In this document: piece after piece, positions 11,120-21,918 of the stretch
Layout: each line of letters starts with the position of its first letter
How positions within the stretch are numbered: the stretch's first letter is position 1
Origin: Zea mays
Taxonomy: Eukaryota; Streptophyta; Magnoliopsida; Poales; Poaceae
Assembly: GCF_902167145.1 (NCBI RefSeq)
Contig: NC_050097.1
Span: forward strand, 232,891,034-232,955,033
Direction: 5' to 3'
DNA: 64,000 nucleotides
The notes under the pieces: model-generated
What the model saw: the letters and a program-made list of their open reading frames with translations, nothing else
Database searches by the model: none
Told to the model about the DNA's origin: nothing
Made by a program: the position numbers and the translations under genes

Positions 11120-14100
11120 GTTTATGCATCCGGGGGCTCAAGTTGGATACTCGACAGCGGGTGCACGAACCACATGACTGGGGAGAAAAGGATGTTCTCC
11201 TCATATGAGAAAAACCAAGATCCCCAACGAGCTATCACATTCGGGGATGGAAATCAAGGTTTGGTCAAAGGTCTTGGTAAAATTGCTATATCTTCTGACC
11301 ATTCTATTTCCAATGTTTTTCTTGTTGATTCATTAGATTACAACTTGCTCTCTGTTTCCCAATTATGTCAAATGGGCTACAACTGTCTTTTTACTGATGT
11401 AGGTGTCACTGTCTTTAGAAGAAGTGATGATTCAATAGCATTTAAGGGAGTGTTAGAGGGTCAGCTATACTTAGTAGATTTTGATAGAGCTGAACTCGAC
11501 ACTTGCTTAATGGCTAAGACTAACATGGGTTGGCTCTGGCACCGCCGACTAGCCCATGTTGGGATGAAGAATCTTCACAAGCTTCTAAAGGGAGAACACA
11601 TTTTAGGATTAACAAATGTTCATTTTGAGAAAGACAGGATTTGTAGCGCATGCCAAGCAGGGAAGCAAGTTGGCACTCATCATCCACACAAGAACATCAT
11701 GACGACCGACAGGCCACTGGAGCTCCTACACATGGATCTATTCGGCCCGATCGCTTACATAAGCATCGGCGGGAGTAAGTACTGTCTAGTTATTGTGGAT
11801 GATTATTCTCGCTTCACTTGGGTATTCTTTTTACAGGAAAAATCTCAAACCCAAGAGACCTTAAAGGGATTCTTGAGACGAGCTCAAAATGAGTTCGGCT
11901 TAAGGATCAAGAAAATAAGAAGCGACAACGGGACGGAGTTCAAGAACTCTCAAATCGAAAGCTTCCTTGAGGAGGAGGGCATCAAGCATGAGTTCTCCTC
12001 TCCCTACACGCCACAACAAAATGGTGTAGTGGAGAGGAAGAATCGAACTCTATTGGACATAGCAAGAACCATGCTTGATGAGTACAAGACACCGGACCGG
12101 TTTTGGGCCGAAGCGGTCAACACCGCCTGCTACGCTATCAACCGGTTATATCTTCACCGAATCCTCAAGAAAACATCCTATGAACTCCTAACCGGTAAAA
12201 AGCCCAACATTTCATACTTTAGAGTTTTTGGTAGCAAATGCTTTATTCTTGTTAAAAGAGGTAGAAAATCTAAATTTGCTCCTAAAGCTGTAGAAGGCTT
12301 TTTACTTGGTTATGACTCAAACACAAGGGCATATAGGGTCTTTAACAAGTCCACTGGACTAGTTGAAGTCTCATGTGACGTTGTGTTTGATGAAACTAAC
12401 GGCTCTCAAGTAGAGCAAGTTGATCTTGATGAGATAGGTAATGAAGAGGCTCCGTGCATCGCGCTAAGGAACATGTCCATTGGGGATGTGTGTCCTAAGG
12501 AATCCAAAGAGCCTCCAAATGCACAAGATCAACCGTCCTCCTCCACGCAAGCATCTCCACCAACTCAAAATGAGGATGAGGCTCAAGTTGATGAAGGACA
12601 AAATCAAGAAGATGAGCCACCTCAAGATGATAGCAATGATCAAGGGGGAGATACAAATGATCAAGAAAAGGAGGATGAGGAAGAACCAAGGCCACCACAC
12701 CCAAGAGTCCACCAAGCAATCCAACGAGATCACCCCGTCGACACCATCCTCGGCGACATTCATAAGGGGGTAACTACTCGATCTCGGGTTGCACATTTTT
12801 GTGAGCATTACTCTTTTGTTTCCTCTATTGAGCCACACAGGGTGGAGGAAGCACTTCAAGATTCGGATTGGGTGGTGGCGATGCAAGAGGAGCTCAACAA
12901 CTTCACTAGGAATGAGGTATGGCATTTAGTTCCACGTCCTAACCAAAATGTTGTAGGAACCAAATGGGTCTTCCGCAACAAGCAAGATGAGCATGGTGTG
13001 GTGACAAGGAACAAAGCTCGACTTGTGGCCAAGGGATACTCCCAAGTCGAAGGTTTGGATTTCGGTGAAACCTATGCACCCGTAGCTAGGCTTGAGTCAA
13101 TTCGCATATTATTGGCCTATGCTACTTACCATGGCTTTAAGCTTTATCAAATGGACATGAAAAGTGCCTTCCTCAATGGACCAATCAAGGAAGAGGTCTA
13201 TGTTGAGCAACCTCCCGGCTTTGAAGACAGTGAGTACCCTAACCATGTCTATAGGCTCTCTAAGGCGCTTTATGGGCTCAAGCAAGCCCCAAGAGCATGG
13301 TATGAATGCCTAAGAGATTTCCTTATCACTAATGGCTTCAAAGTCGGCAAGGCCGATCCTACTTTATTCACTAAAACTCTTGACAATGATTTGTTTGTAT
13401 GCCAAATTTATGTTGATGATATTATATTTGGGTCTACTAACAAATCTACATGTGAAGAATTTAGTAGGATCATGACAAAGAAATTCGAGATGTCTATGAT
13501 GGGGGAGTTGAAGTATTTTCTAGGATTTCAAGTGAAGCAACTCCAAGAGGGCACCTTCATCAGCCAAACGAAGTACACTCAAGACATCCTAAGCAAGTTT
13601 GGAATGAAGGATGCCAAGCCCATCAAGACACCCATGGGAACCAATGGGCATCTCGACCTCGACACAGGAGGTAAGTCCGTGGATCAAAAGGTATACCGGT
13701 CGATGATTGGTTCATTGCTTTATTTATGTGCATCTCGACCGGACATTATGCTTTCCGTGTGCATGTGTGCAAGATTCCAAGCCGACCCTAAGGAATCACA
13801 CCTTACGGCCGTAAAACGAATCTTGAGATATTTAGCTTATACTCCTAAGTTTGGGCTTTGGTACCCTCGGGGATCCACTTTTGATTTGATTGGTTATTCG
13901 GATGCCGATTGGGCGGGGTGTAAAATCAATAGGAAGAGCACATCGGGGACTTGCCAGTTCTTGGGAAGATCCTTAGTGTCTTGGGCTTCAAAGAAGCAAA
14001 ATTCGGTCGCTCTTTCTACCGCCGAAGCCGAGTATATTGCCGCAGGCCATTGTTGTGCGCAATTACTTTGGATGAGGCAAACCCTGCGGGACTACGGTTA

Positions 14101-14365
14101 CAAATTAACCAAAGTCCCTTTGCTATGTGATAATGAGAGTGCAATCAAAATGGCCGACAATCCCGTCGAGCATAGCCGCACTAAGCACATAGCCATTCGG
14201 TATCATTTTCTTAGGGATCACCAACAAAAGGGAGATATCGAGATTTCTTACATTAATACTAAAGATCAATTAGCCGATATCTTTACCAAGCCACTTGATG
14301 AACAATCTTTTACCAAACTTAGGCATGAGCTCAATATTCTTGATTCTAGAAATTTCTTTTGCTAA
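11120..14365 (+). CDS. pol: Copia A Pol polyprotein: protease, integrase, reverse transcriptase, RNase H
   Basis: The open frame starts at 11120, right after TAG 11117-11119, and codes 1081 residues. The first in-frame ATG is 11174, but that would cut off the protease active site (WILDSG, Asp at about residue 12). The integrase zinc domain begins at WLWH (His about 141) and has CSAC downstream. The core has LHMDLFG, SDNGTEF (Asp about 269) and the [11 protein letters not shown] glutamate. The reverse transcriptase has [24 protein letters not shown] and YVDD (about 765-767). RNase H has [16 protein letters not shown] and the HSRTKH tail. The order PR-IN-RT-RH defines Ty1/copia. No stop or frameshift is visible. 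Confidence 0.92.
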   Translation, partial: VYASGGSSWILDSGCTNHMTGEKRMFSSYEKNQDPQRAITFGDGNQGLVKGLGKIAISSDHSISNVFLVDSLDYNLLSVSQLCQMGYNCLFTDVGVTVFRRSDDSIAFKGVLEGQLYLVDFDRAELDTCLMAKTNMGWLWHRRLAHVGMKNLHKLLKGEHILGLTNVHFEKDRICSACQAGKQVGTHHPHKNIMTTDRPLELLHMDLFGPIAYISIGGSKYCLVIVDDYSRFTWVFFLQEKSQTQETLKGFLRRAQNEFGLRIKKIRSDNGTEFKNSQIESFLEEEGIKHEFSSPYTPQQNGVVERKNRTLLDIARTMLDEYKTPDRFWAEAVNTACYAINRLYLHRILKKTSYELLTGKKPNISYFRVFGSKCFILVKRGRKSKFAPKAVEGFLLGYDSNTRAYRVFNKSTGLVEVSCDVVFDETNGSQVEQVDLDEIGNEEAPCIALRNMSIGDVCPKESKEPPNAQDQPSSSTQASPPTQNEDEAQVDEGQNQEDEPPQDDSNDQGGDTNDQEKEDEEEPRPPHPRVHQAIQRDHPVDTILGDIHKGVTTRSRVAHFCEHYSFVSSIEPHRVEEALQDSDWVVAMQEELNNFTRNEVWHLVPRPNQNVVGTKWVFRNKQDEHGVVTRNKARLVAKGYSQVEGLDFGETYAPVARLESIRILLAYATYHGFKLYQMDMKSAFLNGPIKEEVYVEQPPGFEDSEYPNHVYRLSKALYGLKQAPRAWYECLRDFLITNGFKVGKADPTLFTKTLDNDLFVCQIYVDDIIFGSTNKSTCEEFSRIMTKKFEMSMMGELKYFLGFQVKQLQEGTFISQTKYTQDILSKFGMKDAKPIKTPMGTNGHLDLDTGGKSVDQKVYRSMIGSLLYLCASRPDIMLSVCMCARFQADPKESHLTAVKRILRYLAYTPKFGLWYPRGSTFDLIGYSDADWAGCKINRKSTSGTCQFLGRSLVSWASKKQNSVALSTAEAEYIAAGHCCAQLLWMRQTLRDYGYKLTKVPLLCDNESAIKMADNPVEHSRTKHIAIRYHFLRDHQQKGDIEISYINTKDQLADIFTKPLDEQSFTKLRHELNILDSRNFFC

Positions 14366-15218
14366 ACTTGCACACATAGCTCATTTATATACCTTTGATC
14401 ATATCTCTTTCATATGCTATGACTAATGTGTTTTTCAAGTGTATCTCAAACCAAGTCATAGGTGTATTGAAAGGAAATTGGAGTCTTCGGCGAAGACAAA
14501 GGCTTCCACTCCGTAACTCATCCTTCGCCATCGCTCCAAGAAAAGGACCTTGTCTTTGGGGGAGAGAGTAAGAGCCCAAAGCAAAAGGACCGGACTTCGT
14601 CTTTGGTATAATCTTAACTCATTTAACTATGACCAAAGGGGAAGATAGTACTTCATGGGCTCTAATGATTCTGTTTTTGGCGATTCATGCCAAAGGGGGA
14701 GAAAGTATGAGCCCAAAGCAAAAGGACCGCATCACCACCAATTTCCAATTTGAAAAAACTTAGTTTTTCAAAGAGTATTTTCAATTGGTATTCTTCTATG
14801 TTCAAGAAGGGGGAGAAAGTAGTATTTCAAAAATGATATATCAAAACCCTCTTGAACACTAAGAGGTGGATCTCAATTTAGGGGGAGTTTTGTTAAGTCA
14901 AAGGAAAAGCATTTGAAACAGGGGGAGAAAATTTCAAATCTTGAAAATGCCTTGCAAACTCTTATTCATTTACCTTTGACTATTTGCAAAAGATCTTTGA
15001 AATAAATTTACAAAAGAATTTGCAAAAACAAAACATGTGGTGCAAAAGTGGTCCAAAATGTTAAAAATAAAAGGGAACAATCCATGCATGTCTTGTAAGT
15101 ATTTATATTGGCTCAATTCAAAGCAACCTTTACACTTACATTATGCAAACTAGTTCAATTATACACTTCTATATTTGCTTTGGTTTGTGTTGGCATCAAT
15201 CACCAAAAAGGGGGAGAT
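14366..15218 (+). other. 3' untranslated region of Copia A with repeated polypurine tracts
   Basis: No third ORF (env-like) is present. The stretch carries about seven GGGGAG- or GGGGGAG-type purine tracts (near 14558, 14635, 14692, 14806, 14880, 14921 and 15205). The last one, AAAAAGGGGGAGA at 15205-15217, abuts the 3' LTR and is the polypurine tract that should prime plus-strand synthesis. Confidence 0.75.
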
Positions 15219-17524
15219 TGAAAGGGAATTAGGCTTACACCTAGTTCCTATATAATTTTGGTGGTTGAATTGCACAACACAAATCCTTGGACTAACTAGT
15301 TTGCCCAAGTGTATAGATTATACAGGTGTAAAAGGTTCACACTCAGCCAATAAAAAGACCAAGTTTTGGATTCAACAAAGGAGCAAAGGGGCAACCGAAG
15401 GCACCCCTGGTCTGGCGCACCGGACTGTCCGGTGTGCCACCGGACATGTCCGGTGCACCAGGGGGACTCAGACTACAACTCGCCACCTTCGGGAATGTCC
15501 AGAGGCACTCGGCTATAATTCACCGGACTGTCCGGTGTACACCGGACAGTGTCCGGTGCGCCAAGGGAAGTCGGCCTCAGGAACTCGCCAGCTTCGGGAA
15601 AAGCTAGGGATGGCAATTTTACCCGCGGGTTCGGATATCCACGGATATCCGACCCGTCGGTTTCGGGTTCGGGTATAAAATTTAACCCGCGGGTTTTATC
15701 CATACCCGACCCGTGATAAAATCGGGTCGGGTACGGGTTTAACATTTTACCCGCGGGTCCTGGCGGATATCCGAAATTTTCAGCCCACTAGAAACCGGCC
15801 GGCCCAGCCCAATGTGACAATGTCTTTTATTCAATCACCAGCAACCCTAGTCTCTCTCTCACCTCAACCTCACGCACAACACAAACTCAAGCGGTCAAGC
15901 ACTCAAGCCAGAAGCACCAGCCGCCGCACGCATCTTCGCCAGAAAGCAGAAAGCTCCTGTCCTTCTCCTCGTCGGCATACGGCGTCGAGCTGCCGTCCTG
16001 CCGCCCCAGCCACCTGTCGCTGCCGCACTGCCGCCCCAGCCACCTGCCGCACTGCCCTGCTCCTCGTCGGCGTACAACTGCCGAAGTGCCGACCCTGCTC
16101 CTCGTCGGCGTCCGACGTCCCTTGCTTTGAGCAGTAGCAGCACTGCTGCACGCCTGAGCAGCCAGCAAGCAGTAGCAATATTATTGTTGTAATGCTATTT
16201 TTGTTCTTTGCTTGCTGGCTGCCCAACAGTCCAAGTTTGTGTAATAAGAGACCTTTCTTGTTTTGTTGAATTGAATACTTTAAAGTTTGGTTCAAGTGTA
16301 AACTCTATATACTCATATATTGCTTGCAGCTTGCTCCTGTAACAATAATCAGATTTATTATGTTTTGTTTTTTTGTTCTACCTTGTCATTTGTCAACCAT
16401 GTGTTTTATTTGTGTGGAGTGTAATTATACCCGCGGGTATCCGATACCCGCCCGATACCCGATGGGTACGGGCACGGGTACAAAATTCTACCCGCGGGTA
16501 TAGTTGCGGGCGGGTATGAGTAATACCCGCGGGTATTGTCACGGGCGGGTATTTACCATACCCGATCCGAACCCGACCCATTGCCATCCCTAGGAAAAGC
16601 CAACGGCTCGTCCACTATAATTCACCGGACTGTCCGGTGTGCACCGGACTGTCCGGTGCGACTCCAGAGCAACGGCTACTTCGCGCCAACGGCTACCTGC
16701 TGCGGCATTTAATGCGCGCACAGCGCGCGCAGGAGTCAGAATCGCCCATGCTGGCACACCGGACAGCCAACAGTACTTGTCCGGTGTGCACCGGACACCT
16801 AGGCGGGCCCACAAGTCAGAAGCTCCAACGGTCAGATTCCAACGGCAGTGATGACGTGGCAGGAGGCACCGGACTGTCCGGTGTGCACCGGACTGTCCGG
16901 TGCGCCATCGAACAGACAACCCAGCCAACGGTCAAGTTTGGTGGTTGGGGCTATAAATACCCCAACCACCCCACCATTCATTGCATCCAAGTTTTCCCAC
17001 TTCTCAACCACTTACAAGAGCTAGGCATTCAATTCTAGACACATACAAAGAGATCAAATCCTCTCCAATTCCACACAAGGCTTTAGTGATTAGCGAGAGA
17101 GATTTGTCGTGTTCTTTTGAGCTCTTGCGCTTGGATTGCTTCTTTTCTTTCTCACTTGTTCTCGAGATCAAAACTCCATTGTAATCAAGGCAAGAGGCAC
17201 CAATTGTGTGGTGGCCCTTGCGGGAAGTTTTGTTCCCGGTTTTGATTTGAGAAGAGAAGCTCACTCGGTCTGAGGGACCGTTTGAGAGAGGGAAGGGTTG
17301 AAAGAGACCCGGCCTTTGTGGCCTCCTCAACGGGGAGTAGGTTTGCGAGAACCGAACCTCGGTAAAACAAATCCGTGTGTCTCACTTCATTATTCGCTTG
17401 CGATTTGTTTTGCGCCCTCTCTCGCGGACTCATTTATATTTCTAACGCTAACCCGGCTTGTAGTTGTGTTTATATTTGTAAATTTCAGTTTCGCCCTATT
17501 CACCCCCCCTCTAGGCGACTATCA
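15219..17524 (+). repeat. 3' LTR of Copia A, interrupted by a hAT element
   Basis: This LTR matches 7054-8364 apart from four substitutions, a 1-bp C-run difference and the 988-bp hAT insertion with its 8-bp duplication. TATA is at 16952-16959. It ends CGACTATCA, followed by the GTGAT target duplication. Confidence 0.92.
15605..16592. mobile_element. Non-autonomous hAT element, 988 bp
   Basis: Perfect 13-bp terminal inverted repeats TAGGGATGGCAAT are flanked by the 8-bp target duplication GGAAAAGC (15597-15604 and 16593-16600). Both the TIR start and the 8-bp duplication are hAT hallmarks. Subterminal regions (15605-15790 and 16425-16580) are packed with palindromic ACCCGCGGGTA-type motifs, likely transposase binding sites. 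The middle is a CT-rich, leader-like segment with no transposase, so this is probably an internal deletion derivative of an autonomous element. Open frames such as 15814-16137 are low-complexity by-products. Confidence 0.92.
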
Positions 17525-17609
17525 GTGATCCCTTTAGATTTGATCGAACTGTCAGTCCCAACATCGCCGAGCGTCATACTGGTCCTGACCAATTCGTCAC
17601 CTTGCCTTC

Positions 17610-18098
17610 CTAATTCTCTAAGTGTTCTGGCGTAGCTCCGTAGTCGACCAGGTCTTCTCCTTGCAGGTTGTCTTCCTCCATGGGCGTCGGTACGTCGTCG
17701 GAGGTGTCTTGGTGTAGTGCGGATGGTTCGGCCTCAGGGGTCGGATGGTCCGCGTCCTGTGCAGATGATCCGGCCTTTATAGCCGGACAGTCTACCATAC
17801 CTGCAGAGAGATGCACAGTTGTTGTTTTATTTACTATCTTTGTGGCCGTTTGACTTTTCTCAACGTCCTTTGGTCTCCATCTCTTTTGCGGTGGCGGATA
17901 CTGCGGATGCGTGTCATTGAATATTCTTTCTGCCTCTTTTTCCTGATTCTCCTTTGCTCTGAGGCGCTGTAATTTTCGCTTTTGCGATCGTGTCAATCCC
18001 GATGGACACCATCGGGGCATGAAGTATTTTGGATCGGCTATTTTATTGACAGTCGTACTTTCTTTTTTGTTTGTGTTGGCCGATTCACCAAAAATCAT
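17610..18098 (-). CDS. Second ORF of gypsy B, start of a truncated pol region (162 aa)
   Basis: This 162-residue frame follows the gag stop. It contains KYFMPRWCPSGLTRSQKRKL and an acidic tail ending GEDLVDYGATPEHLEN, a stretch that in related gypsy elements lies between gag and protease. No DTG/DSG protease motif or reverse transcriptase follows; after the stop only about 230 bp of element B remain before its polypurine tract. It is best read as the stub of a deleted pol gene. Confidence 0.6.
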   Translation of the reverse strand: MIFGESANTNKKESTTVNKIADPKYFMPRWCPSGLTRSQKRKLQRLRAKENQEKEAERIFNDTHPQYPPPQKRWRPKDVEKSQTATKIVNKTTTVHLSAGMVDCPAIKAGSSAQDADHPTPEAEPSALHQDTSDDVPTPMEEDNLQGEDLVDYGATPEHLEN

Positions 18099-18242
18099 CG
18101 GCCCTTCGTTATTTTGTTGTACGACGACATCTGTCGCTCCTATTTTAATGACCTCTCCCTTTTTCGTACTGTTGGAGGTTATAGCTGTATGTCCCCCTGC
18201 CGGATTAGTCAGCCTTTGGGGCTGAGTTGTTCGGCAATCTTG

Positions 18243-21101
18243 CTAGGCCTGTGCTCGTGGACCAGATTGAGGGGCTCTCAATCGGTCTTGTACTGGAGGT
18301 GTCAACCTATTGAATACAGATGTTTGGGGTGCCCCCCAAGCGGGGTACTGTGGCATCCCAAATGGATATGGTGGCATGCCCCACATTTGATTTGGGAGAT
18401 ATGGTGGAGGTATGTATGTATATGGATATGGCATAGGTGGATATGGTGGTGGAGGTGTCCATGCAGGTACGTTAGGTCTTAATTGAACATTATGACCTTT
18501 CGTCCTTTCCGATTGGTGTGGTGGTCCAATCGGCCTAACCTGCCGTCGCACCTGGGTGGGTAAGCGAGGTCCCTTTGGTGGCCGGTCACTGGAGCCAGCC
18601 TTCTTTTTCACATATTTAGACAATAATTGATCAAAGGTCGGGCTAGATTTTACCAACCGACCAGTTGCCTTGAATGTGTTAGTTTTCCACGTACCTATTT
18701 CTGGTCGTCGTGGTTTGAAGGTACGTGGTTGCCGCGGCTCTTTGACGTTGCCGGACCGTCCGTCGGAACGCTTCGGACCGTCCGGTGCTGTTACGGACCG
18801 TCCGCGCCTAGACACCGGACCGTCCGCGATGCGTAGTATGGGTTCTCGCGCATATCCCCTTGTCTGTGCTTGCCCCCCAGCGCTGGAGTTTGTGATGGTT
18901 ACCTTCAGTGTCTCCCCTCCATCGGGAGTCTTTTCGGCCATCACTTTCCTGCAAGAAATTTTGTTGTTTCCATCGGCCTCCCGTGCGTTGCCGATGATGA
19001 CTTCTTTGTCTTTGCCCTTATCGGCTGTGTTGGGCCGAATTAGGACCTTTTTGCCATTAAAGTCGATCACATTCATTGGGAAGGGCTCCGTGTCCTCCTG
19101 AAATTTCAATCGTCCCTCATTAATGGCCGATTGAATTTGTCGTCGGAACACATTACAATCATTAGTGGCATGTGAAAATGAGTTGTGCCACTTGCAGTAT
19201 GCGCGACGCTTTAGTTCGTCGGTAGGTGGAACGATATAATCAATTTTAATGTTACCATTTTTTAGTAATTCATCGAATATCTTATCACATTTGCCGACAT
19301 TAAATGTAAACTTAACCTCCTCTTGTCGTTCCTTTTGAACTGACTGCAAGGAGTAGCAAGCCGAAGATTTGGCCTGCTCGGGCCAAACTATTTCGGCAGT
19401 GTAAACTTTCTTTGATTCATCGTCCGAACTACTTTGATTGTGTTCTACTATAGGGACATTATGATGAACCGTTCTGACTAGTTCTTTGCTTCGGCTTTCA
19501 CAAGCCGAAGCTCTCTGATGTAATTGTGCTAGAGTAAAGAACTGGATGCCTTCTAATCTCTCTTTTAAATAATAGCGCAATCCATCAAAGGCTATTCCCG
19601 CCAGTTGTTTATCTGTTAGATGAATTTGAAAGCATCGGTTTCTCGTATCCTGGAATCTCCGGATATAATCACTAACCGATTCATCCTTTTCTTGTCGTAG
19701 GGTCACTAAGTCTACTAAATCTAGCTCATAATCACCAGAGAAGAAGTGTTCATGAAATTTTTGCTCTAAGTCTCCCCATGACAAAATGGAATTAGGAGGG
19801 AGCGTGGCATACCATGTGAATGCAGTCCCTGTTAAGGATAATGAAAATAAACGCACACGGAATGCTTCGGTGTCAGCCAATTCTCCTAATTGTACTAGGA
19901 ACTGGCCTATGTGCTCACGCGTGCTCTTTCCTTGGTCACCTGAAAACTTTGCAAACTCGGGTATCCTAGTTCCCTGTGGGTATGGGTGGTGATCAAATCG
20001 GCTGTCATAAGGCTTCCGATATGATTGCCCCCCAGGGATCATGCTTACTCCGAGCTTATCTCGGAACGCCCCGGCTATTTCTTCCCTCACTATACCAATG
20101 GCAGCCGGTGCAAGACCACCGGCTCTCTGGTCAAACATAGGTGGGGTTGGTTGCATGTTAGTATGTTGTCGTTCCCCCCATTGGTTTGAGCTACGTGGTG
20201 CATTTCCATTTGCGTTATATGGCTCATATGTTTGATCGTTTCTTTCCGGCCTTCTAGGTGGGGCCGGGAAGCTTTCCTGGGCTCTGGATCCTGAATTAAT
20301 GGGCTGGTGCATTGCATAATGTGATGGGAAGTGTTGTTGGGACGGGCGAGGATTCAGGTAATAATCCCCCTCAAAAGACTCATGCGCGGACTGTCCGGAT
20401 ACGTACCCGGACCGTCCGTGATTATATGCGGACCGTCCGTCGTTGTATGCGGACCGTCCGACTGGATAGTTTAAATTCAGTGCCCTATGTGGTGGCTCGG
20501 GTGCGTGTCTAGGTAACTCATTAAAAATGGGCCCGACTGTGGCTGACCCGGACGGTCCGCGCTCGCGAGCGGACGGTCCGGACATGTGTAGATCGGCTGG
20601 TTTACTGCCGATTTGCGTTTGCTCAGGGTACGTGTCCATCGGCATCCCATAAGGGGGTTGTGACTGGTCGTGACAACCTTTAGCCGATGTATTACGTGTA
20701 TTATCTCCTAATTCAACCTCGTGTGAAGGAAAATTTGCTATACTAGATTTATCAAATGCACGTACTAGTCTCCTACAATCGTTTTGCATAACCCCTATGA
20801 TATTTTGCATCTGTTCTCGCTGTTCGTCTATGTAAGCTTTAAGAGATTGGAGTTCGTTGGTGCTACTTACATTTGGGGTAATCGTAGTAGGTCGGAGCGA
20901 AGCCAGATCTGTCGCCCGTTGCCGAACGACTTTGTTGTTCCTGTCCACTTTGAAGTCAGCTAGGAACTTCGCCTTTGCTTCTTGGATCAGCTGCTCCTGG
21001 CGCTCCTCGAACAGAAGTTGTTCTTCAGCCGGCAAGGCTTCCCATGTCGGTGTGATGATATTGCTGGTGGAAACCTCAGAGCTATCTTTTGAACCGGCCA
21101 T
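18243..21101 (-). CDS. gag: Gypsy B Gag protein (952 aa)
   Basis: I chose ATG 21101 (MAGSKDSSEV) because it is the first Met after the 5' LTR and leader. The open frame extends further into the LTR only as palindrome sequence. A Retrotrans_gag domain lies at about residues 380-480, with FSLSLTGTAFTWYATLP, W-DLEQKFHEHF and LRQEKDESVSDYIRRF motifs. A CKWHNSFSHATNDC zinc-binding-like motif follows. The N-terminal third and the C-terminal third are Pro/Gly/Arg-rich and include stretches coded by the CGGACCGTCCG palindrome, such as repeated GRSAY. The C-terminus is a Pro/Tyr/Met-rich tail ending at TAG 18243-18245. It would form the particle core and would need Pol from another element. Confidence 0.85.
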   Translation of the reverse strand: MAGSKDSSEVSTSNIITPTWEALPAEEQLLFEERQEQLIQEAKAKFLADFKVDRNNKVVRQRATDLASLRPTTITPNVSSTNELQSLKAYIDEQREQMQNIIGVMQNDCRRLVRAFDKSSIANFPSHEVELGDNTRNTSAKGCHDQSQPPYGMPMDTYPEQTQIGSKPADLHMSGPSARERGPSGSATVGPIFNELPRHAPEPPHRALNLNYPVGRSAYNDGRSAYNHGRSGYVSGQSAHESFEGDYYLNPRPSQQHFPSHYAMHQPINSGSRAQESFPAPPRRPERNDQTYEPYNANGNAPRSSNQWGERQHTNMQPTPPMFDQRAGGLAPAAIGIVREEIAGAFRDKLGVSMIPGGQSYRKPYDSRFDHHPYPQGTRIPEFAKFSGDQGKSTREHIGQFLVQLGELADTEAFRVRLFSLSLTGTAFTWYATLPPNSILSWGDLEQKFHEHFFSGDYELDLVDLVTLRQEKDESVSDYIRRFQDTRNRCFQIHLTDKQLAGIAFDGLRYYLKERLEGIQFFTLAQLHQRASACESRSKELVRTVHHNVPIVEHNQSSSDDESKKVYTAEIVWPEQAKSSACYSLQSVQKERQEEVKFTFNVGKCDKIFDELLKNGNIKIDYIVPPTDELKRRAYCKWHNSFSHATNDCNVFRRQIQSAINEGRLKFQEDTEPFPMNVIDFNGKKVLIRPNTADKGKDKEVIIGNAREADGNNKISCRKVMAEKTPDGGETLKVTITNSSAGGQAQTRGYAREPILRIADGPVSRRGRSVTAPDGPKRSDGRSGNVKEPRQPRTFKPRRPEIGTWKTNTFKATGRLVKSSPTFDQLLSKYVKKKAGSSDRPPKGPRLPTQVRRQVRPIGPPHQSERTKGHNVQLRPNVPAWTPPPPYPPMPYPYTYIPPPYLPNQMWGMPPYPFGMPQYPAWGAPQTSVFNRLTPPVQDRLRAPQSGPRAQA

Positions 21102-21158
21102 TGAGGGCCGATTTGATAGGTCTATATGTGTTGTCCCCAGCGGAGTCGCCAAAAAGTA

Positions 21159-21873
21159 TGTTGACGCCTTTTTGGAGCGCCAAACACTCAACAAGAACCG
21201 TGGCGGTGCCCTCTGCACAGGGGCGGACGGTCCGCGCGCAGGGGCCGGACGGTCCGCGGCCTGGTGCGAAGCGCGGTGGTGCTCTCTGCGCAAGGGCGGA
21301 CTGTCCGCGGCCTGGGGCCGGACGGTCCGCGGCCTGGTGCGCTGCTGGGACTTCTGCCTGACGGTCGGACGGTCCGCGCCCTGGGGCCGGACGGTCCGCA
21401 CGTACGCAGGGACGGCGGAATATCGCTGACGGCGCCTGGATCTCGCTCCCGGGAGGGACCCCGTCGGGGAGGAGAGATCCTAGGTGGTGTCTAGGCTCGG
21501 GCAGGCCGACCTAGACTCCTCTAATCGACGTAGAGTCGAGGAGAGGCGGAGAATTTGGGGATTGGGAGGCTAAACCTAAACTAGACTAGAACTACTCCTA
21601 GGATAAAATGCGAATAAAAGTTGTATTGATTCGATTGTTGATGATTACAAATCGGCCGTATACCTCTCTATTTATAGAGGAGGGGGCTGGACCCCTTACA
21701 AACTAATTTCCGAGCTTATCCCATGATTTTAGCTAACAACCGTAGCACAAAACTCGGAACCCTAATCTGTTCTGCGCACGCGCGGACCGTCCGGCCCACA
21801 GGCGCGGACCGTCCGGACCGCGGACCGTCCGGCCTCAGGGCCGGACCGTCCGCGCTCAATTTGGTGCTCAACA
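21159..21873 (-). repeat. 5' LTR of gypsy element B
   Basis: This 715-bp copy is almost identical to 6194-6909, with the same ten or so CGGAC-N-GTCCG palindromes and the TATA-like motif. The segment just inside it on the minus strand begins TTTTTGGCGACTCCGCTGGG, a likely primer binding region; I could not assign the tRNA with confidence. Confidence 0.9.
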
Positions 21874-21918
21874 GCAGTGTAGTATACAATACTTTTGGAG
21901 TACCATGATTTTTTTGGA

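Larger units (their letters stand above)
7054..17524 (+). mobile_element. Ty1/copia LTR retrotransposon A (Ji/Opie-like), apparently intact
   Basis: The element is flanked by GTGAT at 7049-7053 and 17525-17529. The LTRs start TGAAAGGG and end CGACTATCA. They are 1311 bp (5') and 1310 bp (3', once the hAT insertion and its target duplication are removed). I count four substitutions and one C-run indel between them, about 0.3%. A tRNA-iMet-type primer binding site TGGTATCAGAGC lies at 8367-8378 and a polypurine tract at 15205-15217. Gag and pol are both open. Family features place it in the SIRE/Maximus lineage; assigning it to Ji rather than Opie is from memory. It sits inside the internal region of gypsy B. 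Confidence 0.93.
6194..21873 (-). mobile_element. Ty3/gypsy LTR retrotransposon B (pol-less), split by Copia A
   Basis: Two LTRs of 716 and 715 bp (6194-6909 and 21159-21873) begin TGTTGA and end TCAACA, and are flanked by the 5-bp target duplication GCAGT (6189-6193 and 21874-21878). On the minus strand the 5' LTR is the right one. A purine-rich tract (AAAAGGCAGGGGGGCATA) directly precedes the 3' LTR, at 6910-6927 in + coordinates. The interior holds gag and a short second ORF but no protease, reverse transcriptase, RNase H or integrase. Outside the Copia insertion it is only about 3.8 kb, so B is non-autonomous. The LTRs differ at about five positions plus a 1-bp indel. Confidence 0.92.

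Noticed and set aside
14366..15204. Env-like third ORF in Copia A
   Set aside because: Some SIRE-lineage elements have one, but no long frame or membrane-protein features are present between pol and the 3' LTR.
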